Below, one piece after another: positions 9,901-19,327 of a stretch of DNA of 64,000 nt. The stretch spans positions 263,040,250 to 263,104,249 of the forward strand of contig CATIUR010000001.1 in assembly GCA_949592205.1 (NCBI GenBank). Direction: 5' to 3'. The notes below the pieces were generated by a model, which saw nothing but the letters and a program-made list of their open reading frames with translations, was not told the origin of the DNA and searched no databases. How positions within the stretch are numbered: the stretch's first letter is position 1; each line of letters opens with the position of its first letter. Source of the stretch: Helichrysum umbraculigerum. Taxonomy: Eukaryota; Streptophyta; Magnoliopsida; Asterales; Asteraceae. The position numbers and the translations under genes were made by a program.

Positions 9901-11457
9901 TCGGGTTTTTAAGCAGGAGATTATATTGAGTCCCGTCCCACCGGTCTCCCCCTGTATGATCAAGGTTCCACCGACAGCGAGTGGGATACGGACGATCTTA
10001 TCGTGACATACGATTTCAGCTCGATGTTTGGACAACCAGTCCATTCCAATAATGACGTCGAAACTGCCGATTTCAATGGGTATAAGATCGATCGAAAAGG
10101 TCTCATCAGCTAGGTTTAAAGTGCAATTAGGTATCACACTGGTGGTTTCTACAAGTTTTCCGTTGGCTAGCTCTACAGTGTACTTAACATCTAAGGCAAC
10201 AGGAGTGATGTCAAGTAATGGGCAAAAATCATCGGAGATAAAGCTTCTATCAGCACCAGTATCAAATAGAACAGAAGCAGTTAAGTTGTTGAGGAGGAAC
10301 ATACCCGAGACCACATTCGGGTCCTGGCGGGCGTCCCCAGATTTGATGACGAAAGCTCTGCTGCGGGTGTTGTTGTTGTTGTTGTTGCTGCGGTTGTTGT
10401 TGTTGTTGTTGTTGCTGCGGTTGTTGTTGTTGTTGTTGTTGCGGTTCTTCAGTTTTGGGCACGTATCCCTGAAATGCCCGGGGTTTCCACACTCAAAGCA
10501 GACTTTGGGTGGCCTGGTGTTGTTGGGGTTGTTGTTGGTAGGAGAGCGGCAATCTTTGGTAAGGTGGCCGTACCTCTTGCAGTTGTTGCAAAAGGAACCA
10601 CAGGAACCCTCATGGTGATGGTTGCACTTGGGACAATATGGCTTGCTCCCAGTGTAACCCCGGATGATATCAGTGGTGGTGTTGTAGGCTTTGATGGTGT
10701 CAGGTTTCTTGTTTTGTTGGTTGGAGTGGTTGTTGTGGTAGTCAGACCACTTGCGTTTGTTGTTTTGGGAGGATGAAGTGGGTGGTTCAGAATCTTGGCT
10801 CATAGACATCAGGTCTTGGGCCAATGAGATTGCACCGTCAATGGTGGCTGGTTTTGAAGAGATGACGTGTCCCCGAACAAAATCAGGGAGACCAAGGGCG
10901 TACTTCCTGATTTTATCAGGTTCAGTGCTTACCATAGCTGGGCGGAGGGCAGCTAATTGTTGAAACCTGGTGGTATAACCATCGATGTCACCACCCTGAA
11001 CCTTCAAGTTCCAGAACTCCTCATCTAGCTTTTGGAGTTTGGCGATAGAGCAGTATTTAGCAGTGAGTTTGGCTTTCAATTCCTCCCAAGTGATTTGGTA
11101 GGCAATGTCAGCACCCACTGATTGGGTATATGAATTCCACCAAGAGTGGGCATCATCTTCAAGAGAGCAGGTGGCAAAGTTTACTTTGTCGTTCTCCGCG
11201 CATTTACTGACACGGAAAACAGTTTCCATTTTCTCGAACCATCTGATCAGTCCGATGGCTCCTTCAGAACCCTTGAAATTCGAGGGTTTACAGCTTTGGA
11301 AGTCCTTGTAAGAACAAGGTTTGGCGGCAGAGGTTCCAGCGGTATCACTGTTTCTTGTAGAGTTGGGTGGAGTATTACGAGCCAAGGCTTCAGTAACAGC
11401 CTGGGTTATGAGTGAAGTAATCTGTGCATCGGTGTAAGGTCTTGACTTTGGCGGCAT
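6973..11457 (-). CDS. gag-pol: E1 Gag-Pol polyprotein
   Basis: One open frame of 1494 aa encodes all replication proteins. Gag (about 75-215, with AHSWWNSY at 103-110) is followed by two CCHC knuckles (C290/C293/H298/C303 and C320/C323/H328/C333) and a poly-Asn linker (about 340-363). Protease has DTGA at 399-402. Reverse transcriptase has FIDD at 733-736. RNase H has D882, E919, D944 and D987. Integrase has an HHCC finger (H1078, H1086, C1108, C1111) and the catalytic triad D1141, D1202, E1238 with the classical 35-residue spacing. A chromodomain-like tail (about 1436-1484) is expected to guide insertion to chromatin. The ATG follows a pyrimidine-rich stretch and TTGAAG, a possible splice acceptor. 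No stop or frameshift is present. Confidence 0.97.
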   Translation of the reverse strand: MPPKSRPYTDAQITSLITQAVTEALARNTPPNSTRNSDTAGTSAAKPCSYKDFQSCKPSNFKGSEGAIGLIRWFEKMETVFRVSKCAENDKVNFATCSLEDDAHSWWNSYTQSVGADIAYQITWEELKAKLTAKYCSIAKLQKLDEEFWNLKVQGGDIDGYTTRFQQLAALRPAMVSTEPDKIRKYALGLPDFVRGHVISSKPATIDGAISLAQDLMSMSQDSEPPTSSSQNNKRKWSDYHNNHSNQQNKKPDTIKAYNTTTDIIRGYTGSKPYCPKCNHHHEGSCGSFCNNCKRYGHLTKDCRSPTNNNPNNTRPPKVCFECGNPGHFRDTCPKLKNRNNNNNNNRSNNNNNNNRSNNNNNNTRSRAFVIKSGDARQDPNVVSGMFLLNNLTASVLFDTGADRSFISDDFCPLLDITPVALDVKYTVELANGKLVETTSVIPNCTLNLADETFSIDLIPIEIGSFDVIIGMDWLSKHRAEIVCHDKIVRIPLAVGGTLIIQGETGGTGLNIISCLKTRKFLRKGYPAILAHITEKKSEEKRLEDVPIVRDFPEVFPEELPGLPPSRQVEFSIDLVPGAAPVARAPYRLAPSELQELSSQLQELLDRGFIRPSSSPWGAPVLFVKKKDGSFRMCIDYRELNKLTVKNRYPLPRIDDLFDQLQGSGFYSKIDLRSGYHQLRVRDTDIPKTAFRTRYGHYEFQVMPFGLTNAPAVFMDLMNRVCKPYLDKFVIVFIDDILIYSRNEQEHAQHLRTILELLRYEKLYAKFSKCEFWIQTVQFLGHVIDSQGIHVDPSKIEAIKDWQAPTSATEVRQFLGLAGYYRRFIENFSKMAQPLTVLTQKDKRFDWTEKQESAFQLLKQKLCSAPILSLPEGTDDFVVYCDASHQGLGCVLMQRDKVIAYASRQLKIHEKNYTTHDLELGAVVFALKIWRHYLYGTKCTIFTDHKSLQHIFDQKDLNMRQRRWVELLTDYDCEIKYHPGKANVVADALSRKERPKPLRVRALSMTIHNDLTIQIHTAQIEALESEHIKNEALRGIDKQFEIKPNGVRYFSNRIWLPSFGNLRDLVMDEAHKSKYSIHPGSDKMYHGIKEFYWWPNMKAEIATYVSKCLTCSKVKTEHQKPPGLLQQPEIPEWKWDQIAMDFITKLPKSSNGCDTIWVIVDRLTKSAHFLAIKENDKMERLTQIYIKEIISHHGVPISIISDRDARFTSHFWQSLQKALGTRLDMSTAYHPQTDGQSERTIQTLEDMLRACVVDFGTNWEKHLPLCEFSYNNSYHASIKAAPFEALYGRKCRSPICWTEVGDSQLTGPELIHATTEKIVEIQNRLKAARDRQKSYADVRRKPLEFQVGDRVLLKVSPWKGVIRFGKRGKLNPRYIGPFEILERIGPVAYRLQLPSELSSVHPTFHVSNLKKCLSDETLIIPLDEIRIDDKLHFVEEPAEIMDREVKQLKQSRISIVKVRWNSRRGPEFTWEREDQMRLKYPQLFTDSTSNTTSS

Positions 11458-11746
11458 GATTCTTCAATAAAAGAAATGAAGATACATGAGATTTTGCAAG
11501 AAAGTTGTATTTATCTCAGATGTACATGTATAAAAGCAGTAATACATAACATCAACAGGAATAATGGTAATCGATATGAGTTGAAACAGCAAGGAACATT
11601 TAATAGATAGTACGAGTTCAAAGGTTACATCCTACAGATGTATTACAAAAGATGTCGGGAATTGTTACATCCGACTGAATTATAGAGTAGCGCTTAGATA
11701 GTTATTATATTACAGGATAGATTACAAGACAAAGACTACACTAGTC

Positions 11747-12232
11747 TTAACGTAAATTAATTTGTTCCATCATCGTGACAAGACGGTCCACAGTGTTTGC
11801 AAGCCTGCTGGCTTGTCGGGCGTTGTCTTCTGCGAGTGCTAGTCGTTGTGTTAGTCCACGCGCATATTCTTCTGCTTCATGTGAGCGTTGCTCATATTCT
11901 TCCATCCTTTGTTGTAGAAGGGCATTTTCCACCCTTATTTCTATTATTTGGTTACGAAGGACATCCATGTTGTTGTTTGTGGTTTCAAGGTCGTCGGAGA
12001 CCTGTTCGATGCGTTCAAGGGATGTAAGTCTCCAGTTTTCGTTTGTTTCCTGCAACACGACATCCATGGTGCGAAGTCGCTGCTCGTGATGATTCACTCT
12101 AGCGGCTAAGGCCGGTAAGGTGGAATGAGTGGGGTACGGGCCAGCTCGAGGCAACCTGTTGTTCCTCCTTGCTACCCTTGGGTTCTGCGACCCGGATTGA
12201 GAACGAGATGAATCTGATGGGATGTTTGCCAT
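11747..12232 (-). CDS. E1 ORF1: coiled-coil accessory protein
   Basis: A 161-aa frame with a true ATG lies between PBS and gag, where most gypsy elements have only leader. Residues 8-30 are basic and Ser/Arg-rich (RVARRNNRLPR). Residues about 40-160 are predicted by eye as a long amphipathic, Glu/Gln/Arg-rich coiled coil. E2 carries a colinear 161-aa homologue (55194-55679) with about 33 substitutions and no indel. Most changes fall in residues 73-128, while 8-72 and 129-161 are nearly invariant, which suggests selection on protein. A CAG acceptor-like site ends 2 nt before the ATG. No known family is recognised; an RNA-binding or Gag-assisting oligomer is only a guess. Confidence 0.75.
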   Translation of the reverse strand: MANIPSDSSRSQSGSQNPRVARRNNRLPRAGPYPTHSTLPALAARVNHHEQRLRTMDVVLQETNENWRLTSLERIEQVSDDLETTNNNMDVLRNQIIEIRVENALLQQRMEEYEQRSHEAEEYARGLTQRLALAEDNARQASRLANTVDRLVTMMEQINLR

Positions 12233-12544
12233 TTCTGAGACAAAGCGTTAGTAAGATTGAGGCCTATATTCATATAGCTCCTATATAATATAGCCTATTG
12301 AGTGTCTAGCATAAACATGTTTGAGTCTCGGTTCTCTCGAGGTCAGAGTCTTCTATTGTATCCTGTTCAGCCATAACTACCTTCAGGTCTTACATCATCT
12401 TTGCTTAATTGTACATAGTTGATCAGGCTATGTTAAATTAAACTCGTATGCTGTAATCACAGAACCAGTCATACTTAATAAGGAATACGGCCTAATGGTC
12501 ATAGTCTAGGCTCACTAAATGCAACCTAGTTCACTATAACCTTA

Positions 12545-12557
12545 GGCTCTGATACCA
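12545..12557 (-). other. E1 primer binding site, tRNA-iMet type
   Basis: Minus-strand TGGTATCAGAGCC, complementary to the 3' end of plant initiator tRNA-Met, lies 3 nt inside the 5' LTR. It identifies the right-hand LTR as the 5' LTR. Confidence 0.95.
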
Positions 12558-12560
12558 ATC

Positions 12561-14860
12561 TGTAACACCCCCAAATTTGATGATTTGCGGAAGCTTGATT
12601 TGGGTGCTACTAATCAATAACAAAGCACAAAGATAAATAGCAAACGACTCTATATGCGTCGTTTTAACAAAATATATTGATAATTGAAATGTTTACAACA
12701 TTTAAAGCTTTACATAGCTCGAGTTAAATATAATGAGATTTCAGTACATAAATACTTATACAAAATATACTAATGCAAGAAAATCTCAATCGTCTGTATG
12801 CTGACTCGAGCTAAATCCTGAAGCAGAAACATCCTACTGCTGGGTACCTGCGATATATGCTAAAAGGTCAGCTATAAAGCTGGTGAGCTCACAGGTTTGA
12901 AATCAAGTAATATCGTATGAATCGCAAGATTTAAAAATGAATTGCATCCAGCAATTTAGTAATGAATTGCATCCAGCAATTAAATGACAATCATCGTGTA
13001 TACAGCCATGAGCACATAGTTGAGCTTAACTCGAGGGCCGGGTCCCCTATAGAGAATTCCGGGCGAGGTGCCTCCACGAATGCCTAATCCACATTCGTCT
13101 TCCCAAATATTAGTACGTCCGTTTACCCGGTTAGTGCTTGCTAACCCGAACGAGGAGGGTCAATCCTATATGGTACCATATACTAATATTCACGCTACAA
13201 CGTATTAACAACTATGCTGACGGAGGACTTTAAAATGATTAGTTTCGAAAAACTCATGTAGTATATGAAAAGTTGGTACTTGCGTTCACATGTTAAAAGT
13301 TGAGCAGTATATCACACCCCTGAGTAAAACAGTAAAAAGAGGGGCTATGAGACTCACCTGAGTCTGTAAGCGTTTAAACAAACGTAGGTTGATTAGCCGA
13401 AAATCGAAGTCCAAAGACTTGTAACCTGAGGGTGTCCACGACACGCGATGGTTATAAATATGATTGGGTGTCTCAAAAGATCACCCCTGCAGTTGTTTGT
13501 CCAACTATAATGTCCAAATCTCCACTATTTGGTTGATATGTTTAAGTGTTTGAAAAGTGTATGGCCCGTAGGTGACGGTTTGAAATAATAAACTTTAAGT
13601 ATTATTATCAAGTTACCGATGTTTTGCACTTACACAAGTGCCCCAAAGTGTTTTATAAGTCGTATCGTATAAGGATTTGAGGTTGCAAAAGTTCGACACT
13701 TAGTGAAATTAAAGTTTGAAAACCTGCTGTTTTATGCGACGTAGGGTGCGACGTCGCAGGTAGGATTGCGACGTAGAGCATGACGTCGCTAAAGTCGACG
13801 TTTCGCAATTTAATGCGACGTAGGGGTTTACGTCGCTAAATGCGACGTAGTGAGGTATTGGCGACGTTAAGGCTGACGTCGCTATATGCGACGTCGCAAT
13901 TTAATGCGACGTTGTGACTGACGTCGCACTATGCGACGTCACGAGGTGTTTTGCGACGTAGAGGCTGACGTCGCATAAATTCCGGGCCAAATGCGACGTA
14001 GCGGTCTGTTGGCCGGAAAATGTGTCGAAAATGAGTTTTTCGGTTTCCGTTCGGTCCAAAACTTTTACCCAACCCTTATAGGGACATTATAAGTTGTTAC
14101 AAACTACTAACAAGTGAAAACATTTAAAAACGAGAGATTTCGGGATTTGTCGGAAACTTACAAAGTGTCGGATGAGAAATCCGAAAAGATAGGATGATAG
14201 ATCGTGTCGCGGTGGTTGTTTTCTTCCAAAAGAGTGGTATGATCCAAGGCCGTTTAATGCGTTTATTTGGTGATTTTGTGAGGTTTTTGGTGGTTGGTGA
14301 TATTGAGAGAAAAGAGAGGAGAAAGAGGAAGAGAGAGAGTGAGTGGTGAGAATTGAGAAGAGGAAAAGGGGAGTTGGGGGTTTAACCTCCAACTTTCAGT
14401 CCCCGCTCTCCGTGCGTTGTTCGTTTGCTCCGTCGTTTTGACGTTTAATAATTATTTTACGTTTTAATTATAAGTTTTAAATTACGAATTTTTACGCTAT
14501 AGTTTATTTAAATATTTTACTAATCACTTTATTTTGAGTTATAAGTTGTAATTTATTTTATTTGGTTTGCGCGTTTTATGTTTTAAATTATGTAATTCCT
14601 GATTGTACGATACGAAATATTATACTAATAATATTTTTGACATAACCCGTTATTTAATAAAATTTTGTCACCAACGTCCATATAAAATAGAATCGAAATA
14701 CATCCGATTTAAATTGCGTACGATTTAATCAAATCGCATTTTCGTATATATTCAACAATATATATAATTCGATACATTAATTAGCCTAACAAGGAACTAA
14801 TTACATGTATTAACATATGATTAGGCACTAATTACTAGTCCTAATTTGGCGGGTGTTACA
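12561..14860 (-). repeat. E1 5' LTR
   Basis: A 2300-bp copy of the 3' LTR with no difference seen. It should carry the active promoter: in element sense a CT-rich leader (about 14280-14360) precedes the donor-like site at 14161. The 101-aa frame at 14087-14392 opens at TTG, not ATG, and is not called as a gene. Confidence 0.95.
13735..14002. repeat. GCGACGT/ACGTCGC palindrome cluster in E1 5' LTR
   Basis: Second copy of the cluster at 5813-6080, apparently identical. In this LTR it would lie inside the predicted leader intron, 159-426 nt after the donor. Confidence 0.9.
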
Positions 14861-14865
14861 TAATA

Positions 14866-15757
14866 CTTTTTCAAAAACCTTTGTAAAAGTGGTAGAATCG
14901 GGCTTCGCAACCCCGACTTTACCTTCCAATTGATTTAAAAAACGTACTTCGTAACCCCGACTTTACTTTTGTCAGATTGAAGAGAGAGAATTGGGGTTCC
15001 AAACCCCGACTTTAGTTTGGAGTTTTGTAAGAAGTGGGGTTCCTAACCCCGACTTCACTTTTGCGTCAGAAAGAGCTCGAAGTGGGGTTCCTAACCCCGA
15101 CTTTACTTTTGCCAGAGAAAGAAGTGGGGTTGCGAAACCCGATTTTACTTTAGGGTTTTTGTTATCCAAATATCTCAAATTCTATTGGTTGTTGAGAGAT
15201 ATTGATTATAGAGGAAGAAGAAACATTGTAAGACCGAACTGCGGTACACATCATCGACGTTAATTTATCAATGTATCGTATGTGTTTTATAAATTTATCA
15301 TCTATATTATGTTTAATTTTGTAAACCAGAAAGATGAATAAATATGAAAAGGGTACTTTTTTTTTCTCCTTTAAAAGACTCAACCTTACTTACAACTCAT
15401 AATATATCATGACATGGGTATTTTTTCTCTCCTTTAAAAGACTTAACAAGCAAATTCGTCCACCACATGCCCTTTAAAAGACTTTTTTACGTGTTATTAG
15501 AGAAAATTCGTCCACCTTGCCCTAAAGTAAAGTCGGGGTTAGAAACCTCACTTCTCTCTCTTTCTGACGCAAAAGTGAAGTCGGGGTTAGGAACCCCACT
15601 TCTTACAAAACTCCAAACTAAAGTCTGGGTTTGAAACCGCGATTCTCTCTCTTCAATATGACAAAAGTAAAGTCGGGGTTACGAAGTACGTTTTTTAAAT
15701 CAATTGGAAGGTAAAGTCGGGGTTGCGAAGCCCGATTCTACCATTTTTGAAAGGGCA
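14866..15757. mobile_element. Fold-back element with GTCGGGGTT arms
   Basis: Arms at about 14889-15150 and 15505-15745 are nearly perfect inverted copies (both hold GGTAGAATCGGGCTTCGC, TTGGAAGGTAAAGTCGG or its complement, and TTAGTTTGGAGTTTTGT). Within each arm the short palindrome GGGGTTCCTAACCCCGAC recurs four to six times with variants. The 350-bp centre has three TCCTTTAAAAGACT phrases. E1 inserted at or near the left edge. Class unknown; no transposase is present. Confidence 0.75.
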
Positions 15758-16090
15758 ATGATATTTCCACTTACTATTTTTATAAATCCACCACACTTAT
15801 GCAACTACAACTTGTACTGTACAAACCAGTATTGCACGATTTTGGTGGATTTATCAAATTTCTAGGTGAATTTATCATCACCCTTTTTGAAAAGGTTTTT
15901 GAAAAAGTGTTATTTATCATAAATCTTAACAAAAAGCTATTATTTTTGAAAAAAAATCTAATTGATTTGACTTTGGACTTTAAGACATGGCATTGGGCGA
16001 CACTGATGGAAGTGGGGTTTACATCACCAAAGTAAACGACGACTTTGCACAAAATCTTTTTAGATGGAGATTTTAGTTAACATTTATTTC
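15758..16090. other. Upstream region of the DC1 gene
   Basis: AT-rich. It contains a small inverted pair, ATAAATCCACCA near 15782 and GGTGGATTTATC near 15843, probably a MITE scrap, and the right partner (about 15890-15965) of the inverted repeat split by E1. Promoter elements of the DC1 gene beyond the TATA box cannot be told apart here. Confidence 0.45.
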
Positions 16091-16098
16091 TATAAATA
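16091..16098 (+). promoter_or_regulatory. TATA box of the DC1 gene
   Basis: TATAAATA lies 41 bp before the ATG at 16139, so transcription would start within a few bases of the coding region and the 5' UTR would be very short. Position and sequence fit a plant core promoter. Confidence 0.6.
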
Positions 16099-16138
16099 AC
16101 TTGTGGTTGCAATTTGCAATACCACAACTTAACAAAAT

Positions 16139-17209
16139 ATGGCAGAACACCAACACTTTAGTCACCCACACTTGCTCAAATTCCACAAATTTGGCTTAGA
16201 AGGTGCAACAATCACTTGTACTGGCTGCAAGTTTCCTTGTACCGACGACAAACCAATCTACTCGTGTCGTGGTTGCAAATTCTACCTTCACGAGCAATGC
16301 TTCGATGCAACACGAACGTTGATCCATTCGCTACACCCCGCCCACCCTCTCTCCTTATTCCCATCTTCGACTTACAAATCGGGTTCCTTCTATTGTAGCT
16401 CGTGTAATAAAGTTGGTTCGGGCTTTTGTTTTTGTTGTACCACTTGTGAGTTTGATCTCCACATTCACTGTGCTTACAATAATAGTAACAGTAACGATAA
16501 CAGTAATTGTAACGACTATAAGCAAAAATCGGGGACAAGCTCTGCACCAAATAAAGTCAAAATAAAAGCCCACCCGAACCACCCTTTGTTTTATCGCTCT
16601 AAGCCCCCCAGTGATTCATGTTCGTGCGACGTTTGTGGTACTAACTGCGACCCCAACACTCCAGAATACCGTTGTGAGACTTGTAACTACGATGTACATT
16701 TGGGGTGTGTTAGTTTGCCAGAAACGGACAAACGAGAAGATCATCCACACAAGCTTAAATTACTTGATCTGAATCCATACGAATCTTTTGAATGTGATGT
16801 TTGTGGAGGCACGATTTTGCAAAAGCAATGTATGTACCTTTGTAAGTCGGGTTGTGATTATGGTACACACGTAAAGTGTGTTCGTTTGCCAGAAACGGAT
16901 AAACGAGCAGATCATCCACACGAGCTTAAATTACTTCGTGTGAATCCATACGAAGCGTTTATATGCGATGTTTGCAGAGGCGCAATTTTGCAAAAGCATT
17001 GTATGTACCTGTGTAAGTCAGGTTGTAACTATGGTATGCACGCTTATTGTGTGTCGGCTGAGGTAACGGAGATAGCACCACCGATGAACGATATGCAGTT
17101 TCAAGTCGAAATGTTTAAGCTACAGAATCAGATGAAAGTGCATCAAATGTTGATTGATACCCAACTAATGGGCATCAGCGGGTATAATCATCGTTACCAC
17201 CGTTACTAA
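16139..17209 (+). CDS. DC1 (Cys/His-rich C1) domain protein
   Basis: A single-exon 356-aa protein built of five DC1-type zinc-binding modules at about residues 9-56, 68-113, 147-191, 202-248 and 259-305. Each shows the H-x-L ... C-x2-C ... C-x2-C ... H ... C pattern. Modules 4 and 5 are a recent internal duplication, sharing LPETDKR, ADHPH or EDHPH, NPYE and ILQK-CMYLCKSGC. An Asn/Ser-rich linker (114-128) separates modules 2 and 3, and the last 50 residues are Met/Gln-rich. DC1 proteins are a large plant-specific family linked to stress and hormone responses, but their molecular activity is poorly defined. TATA box and AATAAA signals flank the frame. It is the only intact host-type gene I can support here. 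Confidence 0.9.
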   Translation: MAEHQHFSHPHLLKFHKFGLEGATITCTGCKFPCTDDKPIYSCRGCKFYLHEQCFDATRTLIHSLHPAHPLSLFPSSTYKSGSFYCSSCNKVGSGFCFCCTTCEFDLHIHCAYNNSNSNDNSNCNDYKQKSGTSSAPNKVKIKAHPNHPLFYRSKPPSDSCSCDVCGTNCDPNTPEYRCETCNYDVHLGCVSLPETDKREDHPHKLKLLDLNPYESFECDVCGGTILQKQCMYLCKSGCDYGTHVKCVRLPETDKRADHPHELKLLRVNPYEAFICDVCRGAILQKHCMYLCKSGCNYGMHAYCVSAEVTEIAPPMNDMQFQVEMFKLQNQMKVHQMLIDTQLMGISGYNHRYHRY

Positions 17210-17643
17210 TAATGATTGATATCGATATACATGATCAATACTGTTGAATTTGTGACACGATTTCTTTAATTACTTGTTTTCATTTACCTGTGTCTTTGTT
17301 ATTGATTTTTCTGTTCCTTGTCAATTGATACTGAGATGAAATGGATTCTCATGGTTTTTACTCAATAAAATAAAGTTATTTTAGTCTTAAATTATAGATT
17401 ATCATTTTAGTACACTAGCGGTGTACAGCGGTACCTTTTACACAAAAGCGGTCGTGATCTGCAACAATATTCAAATTTTATCAAGATCGAAGAAGTGAGG
17501 AGGCGATGATGACTGAGCAATTAAGAATAATGTTACGTGGAAGTTAATGCTACATAAATATCATCAATAACTATAAGTGGGAGAATCACATATATCCCCT
17601 ACATAAACCCCCTAAATATTATATATATATATATATGTATATA
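17210..17643. other. 3' flank of the DC1 gene, no gene
   Basis: 3' UTR and AT-rich spacer with near-upstream polyadenylation signals AATAAA at 17364-17369 and again a few bases on. It ends in a TA dinucleotide run (17619-17650) that forms the insertion site of the next element. Confidence 0.5.
17364..17374 (+). terminator. Polyadenylation signals of the DC1 gene
   Basis: Overlapping AATAAAATAAA about 155 bp after the stop codon, the right sense and distance for a plant near-upstream element. Confidence 0.55.
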
Positions 17644-18059
17644 TATATGTAGGATTGGGATCAAAGGAGAAGGTTTTTTAGATGGAGAAGGTGGAGAAGC
17701 AATCTTGACCATCAGATTAATGATTCAATGGTTGAGATGGGTCAATGGATTTCCTTTGAAAATTAGAGGCTGGAGGGGTATTATTGTCTATTACTTATGT
17801 CCACATAAAAAGGAAACAAATCATATTTATTGCAGAATCAAATAACCGATCGATATGCATGCAGAAAAAAAACCGTAATCGCTGCTTCATCTTCCATCTC
17901 CATCAGCACCAATCCATCATCAAAACCCTAATTTTGATTTCATAGTTGAGATTCCCCAATCGATTTACCCTAGTATCGCGATTTTATTGTACCCGCATCC
18001 GTCTCCGCTGAATCGTGAGGGCTAGTTGGAGGCTGAATACGTTTTTGTTATTAGAATCA

Positions 18060-18099
18060 ATGGTTTCAGCGAAAAAAATCAGAAAATCGAACTTCAAAG
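18060..18099 (+). CDS. Possible first exon of the Ulp1-like gene
   Basis: ATG followed by 13 basic codons (MVSAKKIRKSNFK) and a donor-like G/GTATTC at 18100. An ACCCTAATTTTGA leader precedes it. It is in the right sense to be exon 1 of the gene whose last exon is at 19328-19720, but no intervening exons are visible, so the gene would be heavily deleted. Weak support. Confidence 0.25.
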
Positions 18100-18481
18100 G
18101 TATTCTATCTATTCTGGTTTATGTATATTCAAACATCAAATAGTTGTTTCGTTTTGTAATAGTTAGGTGGAACAAGTGGGCTGATCGTAATTGACAGGTT
18201 TGGTGAAGGGGTTTTTTCACATGAACCAGTGAATCATTAGCGTAATTTATCGAATATGGTGATGTCGGTTAGATTGAATGTTTTGTGTTAAATGGTTATG
18301 GCTTTTGTAGGACTGTGATTCATTAGCGACTGTGTTTTCTTGTATGAGTTTGTTGCATTAGGTTGTGTGATGCTGAATCAAAATAAGAATGTGACTTTAT
18401 TAACGCAAACCTGTTAATCTACTGATTTGTAGCGTTCATTAGTAGGCTTAAGCTGTTAGGTAGATTCTAATGTGTAAAAAA

Positions 18482-18675
18482 ATTGAATCCTTTAACTATT
18501 GATTCAGTTTATTTTGGTAGATCTAATGCCTAAGATTCTTTGATTAAGTGTATCGATTAAGTGAATCGCTTATGCAAAATTGAATCCTTTAACTATTGAT
18601 TCAGTTTATTTTGGTAGATCTAATGCCTAAGATTCTTTGATTAAGTGTATCGATTAAGTGAATCGCTTATGCACA
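18482..18675. repeat. 97-bp tandem duplication
   Basis: Two adjacent, essentially identical 97-bp copies beginning ATTGAATCCTTTAACTATTG. They lie in the presumed intron of the Ulp1-like gene. Confidence 0.9.
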
Positions 18676-19327
18676 TTAATGATTCAATGGTTGTGTCTTT
18701 TTAAGGACTGTCAGTCATTAGCATATGTTTTTCCTTGTGTGAGTTTGTTGCATTAACTAGTGTGAAGGTGAATCAAAATAAGAATGTCACTTTGTTAACC
18801 CAAATCTGGTAATTTACTAATTAATAGCGTTCGTCACCATTCTTTAGCTGTTAGGTAGATTCTAATGTGTGAAAAAAATTGAATCTTTTCATTCACGATT
18901 CAATGTGTTTGATCTAATGACGTAGTTTTAGCATTGAGTGTATCGATTATGCACATGATGGAAGACTGAATAATATGAACCTGTATCACACCCCGTTGTA
19001 TTCATTTATGTGCATAACAGTAGTTTGGTTTAGAAGGTTGTTTGCCCGGCAAAAGTTTTGCAAAAAAGATGTTAGATCAGATGCATAAGTGGTTGAAAAT
19101 ATTCAAATATGTACTGATAAATGCTGAGTGACAGAATTAAATAATGTTGAATCATAGTATAACTAACACTGAATCAAAGGAGATCTACTGATGAATCATA
19201 GGCTAATGAATGATGAATCATAACAAGTGATTGAATGTATGATGCATCTGAAGCATAGTTATTTTAGCTTGAAAGGTTGGTGTTTTTGATTTAATTATTA
19301 TTTTTTATTTCGAATCTAAAATTGCAG

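Larger units (their letters stand above)
12235..14161 (-). other. Predicted leader intron of E1
   Basis: The donor-like GTAAGT begins at 14161 in the 5' LTR (context TTT/GTAAGT), and TTTGTCTCAG ends at 12235, 2 nt upstream of the ORF1 ATG. The same arrangement exists in E2 (53102-55191). Splicing would remove the palindrome cluster, the LTR end and the PBS, yielding an ORF1 mRNA. A second acceptor-like TTTTATTGAAG lies just before gag. This is predicted from consensus only. Confidence 0.45.
4639..14860 (-). mobile_element. E1: complete Tekay-like Ty3/gypsy chromovirus
   Basis: A full LTR retrotransposon of 10,222 bp on the minus strand: 5' LTR (12561-14860), tRNA-iMet PBS, extra ORF1, one uninterrupted gag-pol, polypurine tract and 3' LTR (4639-6938). 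It is flanked by a perfect 5-bp duplication, TAATA, at 4634-4638 and 14861-14865. Both LTRs are exactly 2300 bp with a constant offset of 7922, and I saw no mismatch on reading them side by side, so insertion was very recent. Gene order, integrase DDE and a C-terminal chromodomain-like tail place it among plant chromoviruses; the clade name Tekay/Del is a judgement from protein motifs. It is structurally competent to transpose. Confidence 0.95.

Noticed and set aside
10028..10618. Leu-rich 196-aa frame opposite gag (also 59205-59774)
   Set aside because: Antisense shadow of gag-pol and of its poly-Asn trinucleotide repeat.
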